Source: Heterocephalus glaber (lineage: Eukaryota > Chordata > Mammalia > Rodentia > Bathyergidae). Taken from it: DNA of 64,000 nucleotides. Made by a program: the position numbers and the translations under genes. How positions within the stretch are numbered: position 1 is the first letter of the stretch; the number at the start of each line of letters is the position of its first letter. Under the pieces are notes generated by a model. It ran no database searches. It was given only the letters and a program-made list of their open reading frames with translations, and had not been told where the DNA came from. This document shows positions 62,996-64,000 of this stretch, piece by piece. The stretch spans positions 2,706,163 to 2,770,162 of the forward strand of contig NW_004624855.1 of NCBI RefSeq assembly GCF_000247695.1, in the 5' to 3' direction.

Positions 62996-63649
62996 ATTCT
63001 GATACTGCAGCGCAAGATGGATTAGCAGAATACTGGCACAGGGGTGGTGGCATGTGTGTTGCCATGACAAGGGGGTTCAGATCTAGGTGATGAGGAAGTC
63101 AGGAGAGTGTGAAGGAATGGCTAGAAATGCCCTAATAGTGGGCAGAAAACATTAAAGGCAACACTAGCAAGGGCTCAGAAGAGTAGTACATAAACCATAT
63201 ATATAATAACTGCACAGAGACTGACTATTCAAAGTGGTTGTGACAGGATATTGATAGAATGTAGCCAGCAAAGGCCTTTTTGACAAGTCTAAGATGGAAA
63301 TTAGGAATGTTGCATTGGAAATAACAGTAAAGGCCACCTTTCTCTTAAAAGAACTTGGCAGATTTGTGTCCAAGTCCTAGGGCTTCATGCAAGGCAAACT
63401 GACTCTCAGACCAATGGGCCAGGATATCTGGCAGAAGCCACATCTAAACTGCTATGGATTCAGGGAGCTGCGAGGCTTCCTTTGGGTGTTTACAGCAAAA
63501 TAAGGAAAGAGAGAAATGATTTAAAGACAGAATTTATAATTAAGAGGAAAGCAAAAAGTGAAACTTTTGAAAACAGCCTGACCACATACAGAATGAAAAG
63601 GCATGTTTAGGAGAAGACATTGAGTGTGTCCAAGTAATCTTTGCTATAG

Positions 63650-63832
63650 AGATCACCAGGCTCGGTGGGAACCAGGTGCTATTTGGGAAGGCATTCAGAG
63701 ATGCAGGCAGGCCAGATATGAGTTCAGCCTGAGCACTCAGGGACTTAGGAAGACCTTGTCTCAAAATAAATAAGGGCTGAAGATGTAGCCTGATGCAAAG
63801 GTACTGGGTTCAATCCCTAGTACGGGTGGGGA
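63650..63832 (+). mobile_element. Degraded B1-ID SINE
   Basis: CACCAGGCTCGGTGGGAACC.. CTTGTCTCAAAATAAATAAG.. GGGTTCAATCCCTAGTAC. The rest of 61715-64000 shows no IGF2R exon. Confidence 0.7.
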
Positions 63833-64000
63833 AGGGAGAAAGCTCACTCATCTTGGAGGCCACACAGCTAAGCAATATCTTCTGAGTCTTCCACTAGCCT
63901 GGCTGCAGGTGATACCTCTGACTAAAGCTGCCTAATAAGTTATAACTGTAGCCTTCCACTCTCTCTCCCATTCTGTCTCCAAGGAAAGATGCCTTCTGTA

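Overview
The window is rodent nuclear genomic DNA. It carries two neighbouring protein-coding genes, both transcribed on the minus strand: the 3' end of IGF2R (cation-independent mannose-6-phosphate / IGF2 receptor, positions 47832-61714) and, downstream of it, the complete SLC22A1 gene (organic cation transporter OCT1, positions 1858-29432). This is the IGF2R > SLC22A1 order known from the mammalian IGF2R imprinted cluster; the window is simply the reverse complement of the usual drawing. Rodent origin follows from B1 (7SL-derived) and ID-like tRNA-derived SINEs, including B1-ID fusions, and from the OCT1 protein, which shares rodent-specific residues. The ID consensus (GGGGATTTAGCTCAGTGGTTC...) resembles, from memory only, that of African mole-rats; this lower rank is a weak guess.

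SLC22A1 was assembled from splice sites: 11 coding exons of 411, 104, 155, 169, 115, 107, 215, 109, 113, 100 and 67 bp. They join in frame to 1665 bp, 554 aa plus stop, the same length as human OCT1, with all the family's key residues (D474, W217, F159, E386, R439, Q447) in place. The introns hold SINEs, old L1, MIR and L2 fragments, LTRs and mariner-derived elements. A 144-base assembly gap lies at 15642-15785.

The 18-kb intergenic stretch (29433-47831, including the IGF2R 3' UTR) holds an LTR 0.1-0.6 kb upstream of the SLC22A1 start codon, in the same orientation and with a triplicated TATA-containing unit. It also has an MLT1-type LTR, a mariner foldback element, an antisense L1 and a 5.1-kb decayed gammaretrovirus-like (ERV1) element. 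The ERV1 element has the structure R-U5-internal-U3-R-poly(A), that of an L1-processed retroviral transcript rather than a normal provirus.

The IGF2R part holds the last seven coding exons (numbered 42-48 after the human gene), about 424 residues: the end of the extracytoplasmic repeat region, the membrane span and the full cytoplasmic sorting tail. Its large intron (50136-57214) contains a 2-kb 5'-truncated L1 with target-site duplications and a possible short 3' transduction.

No RNA genes, CRISPR arrays, prokaryotic features or new multi-gene system were found. Most of the short open frames are chance or lie in repeats. The most notable observations concern transposable elements and their possible effect on SLC22A1.
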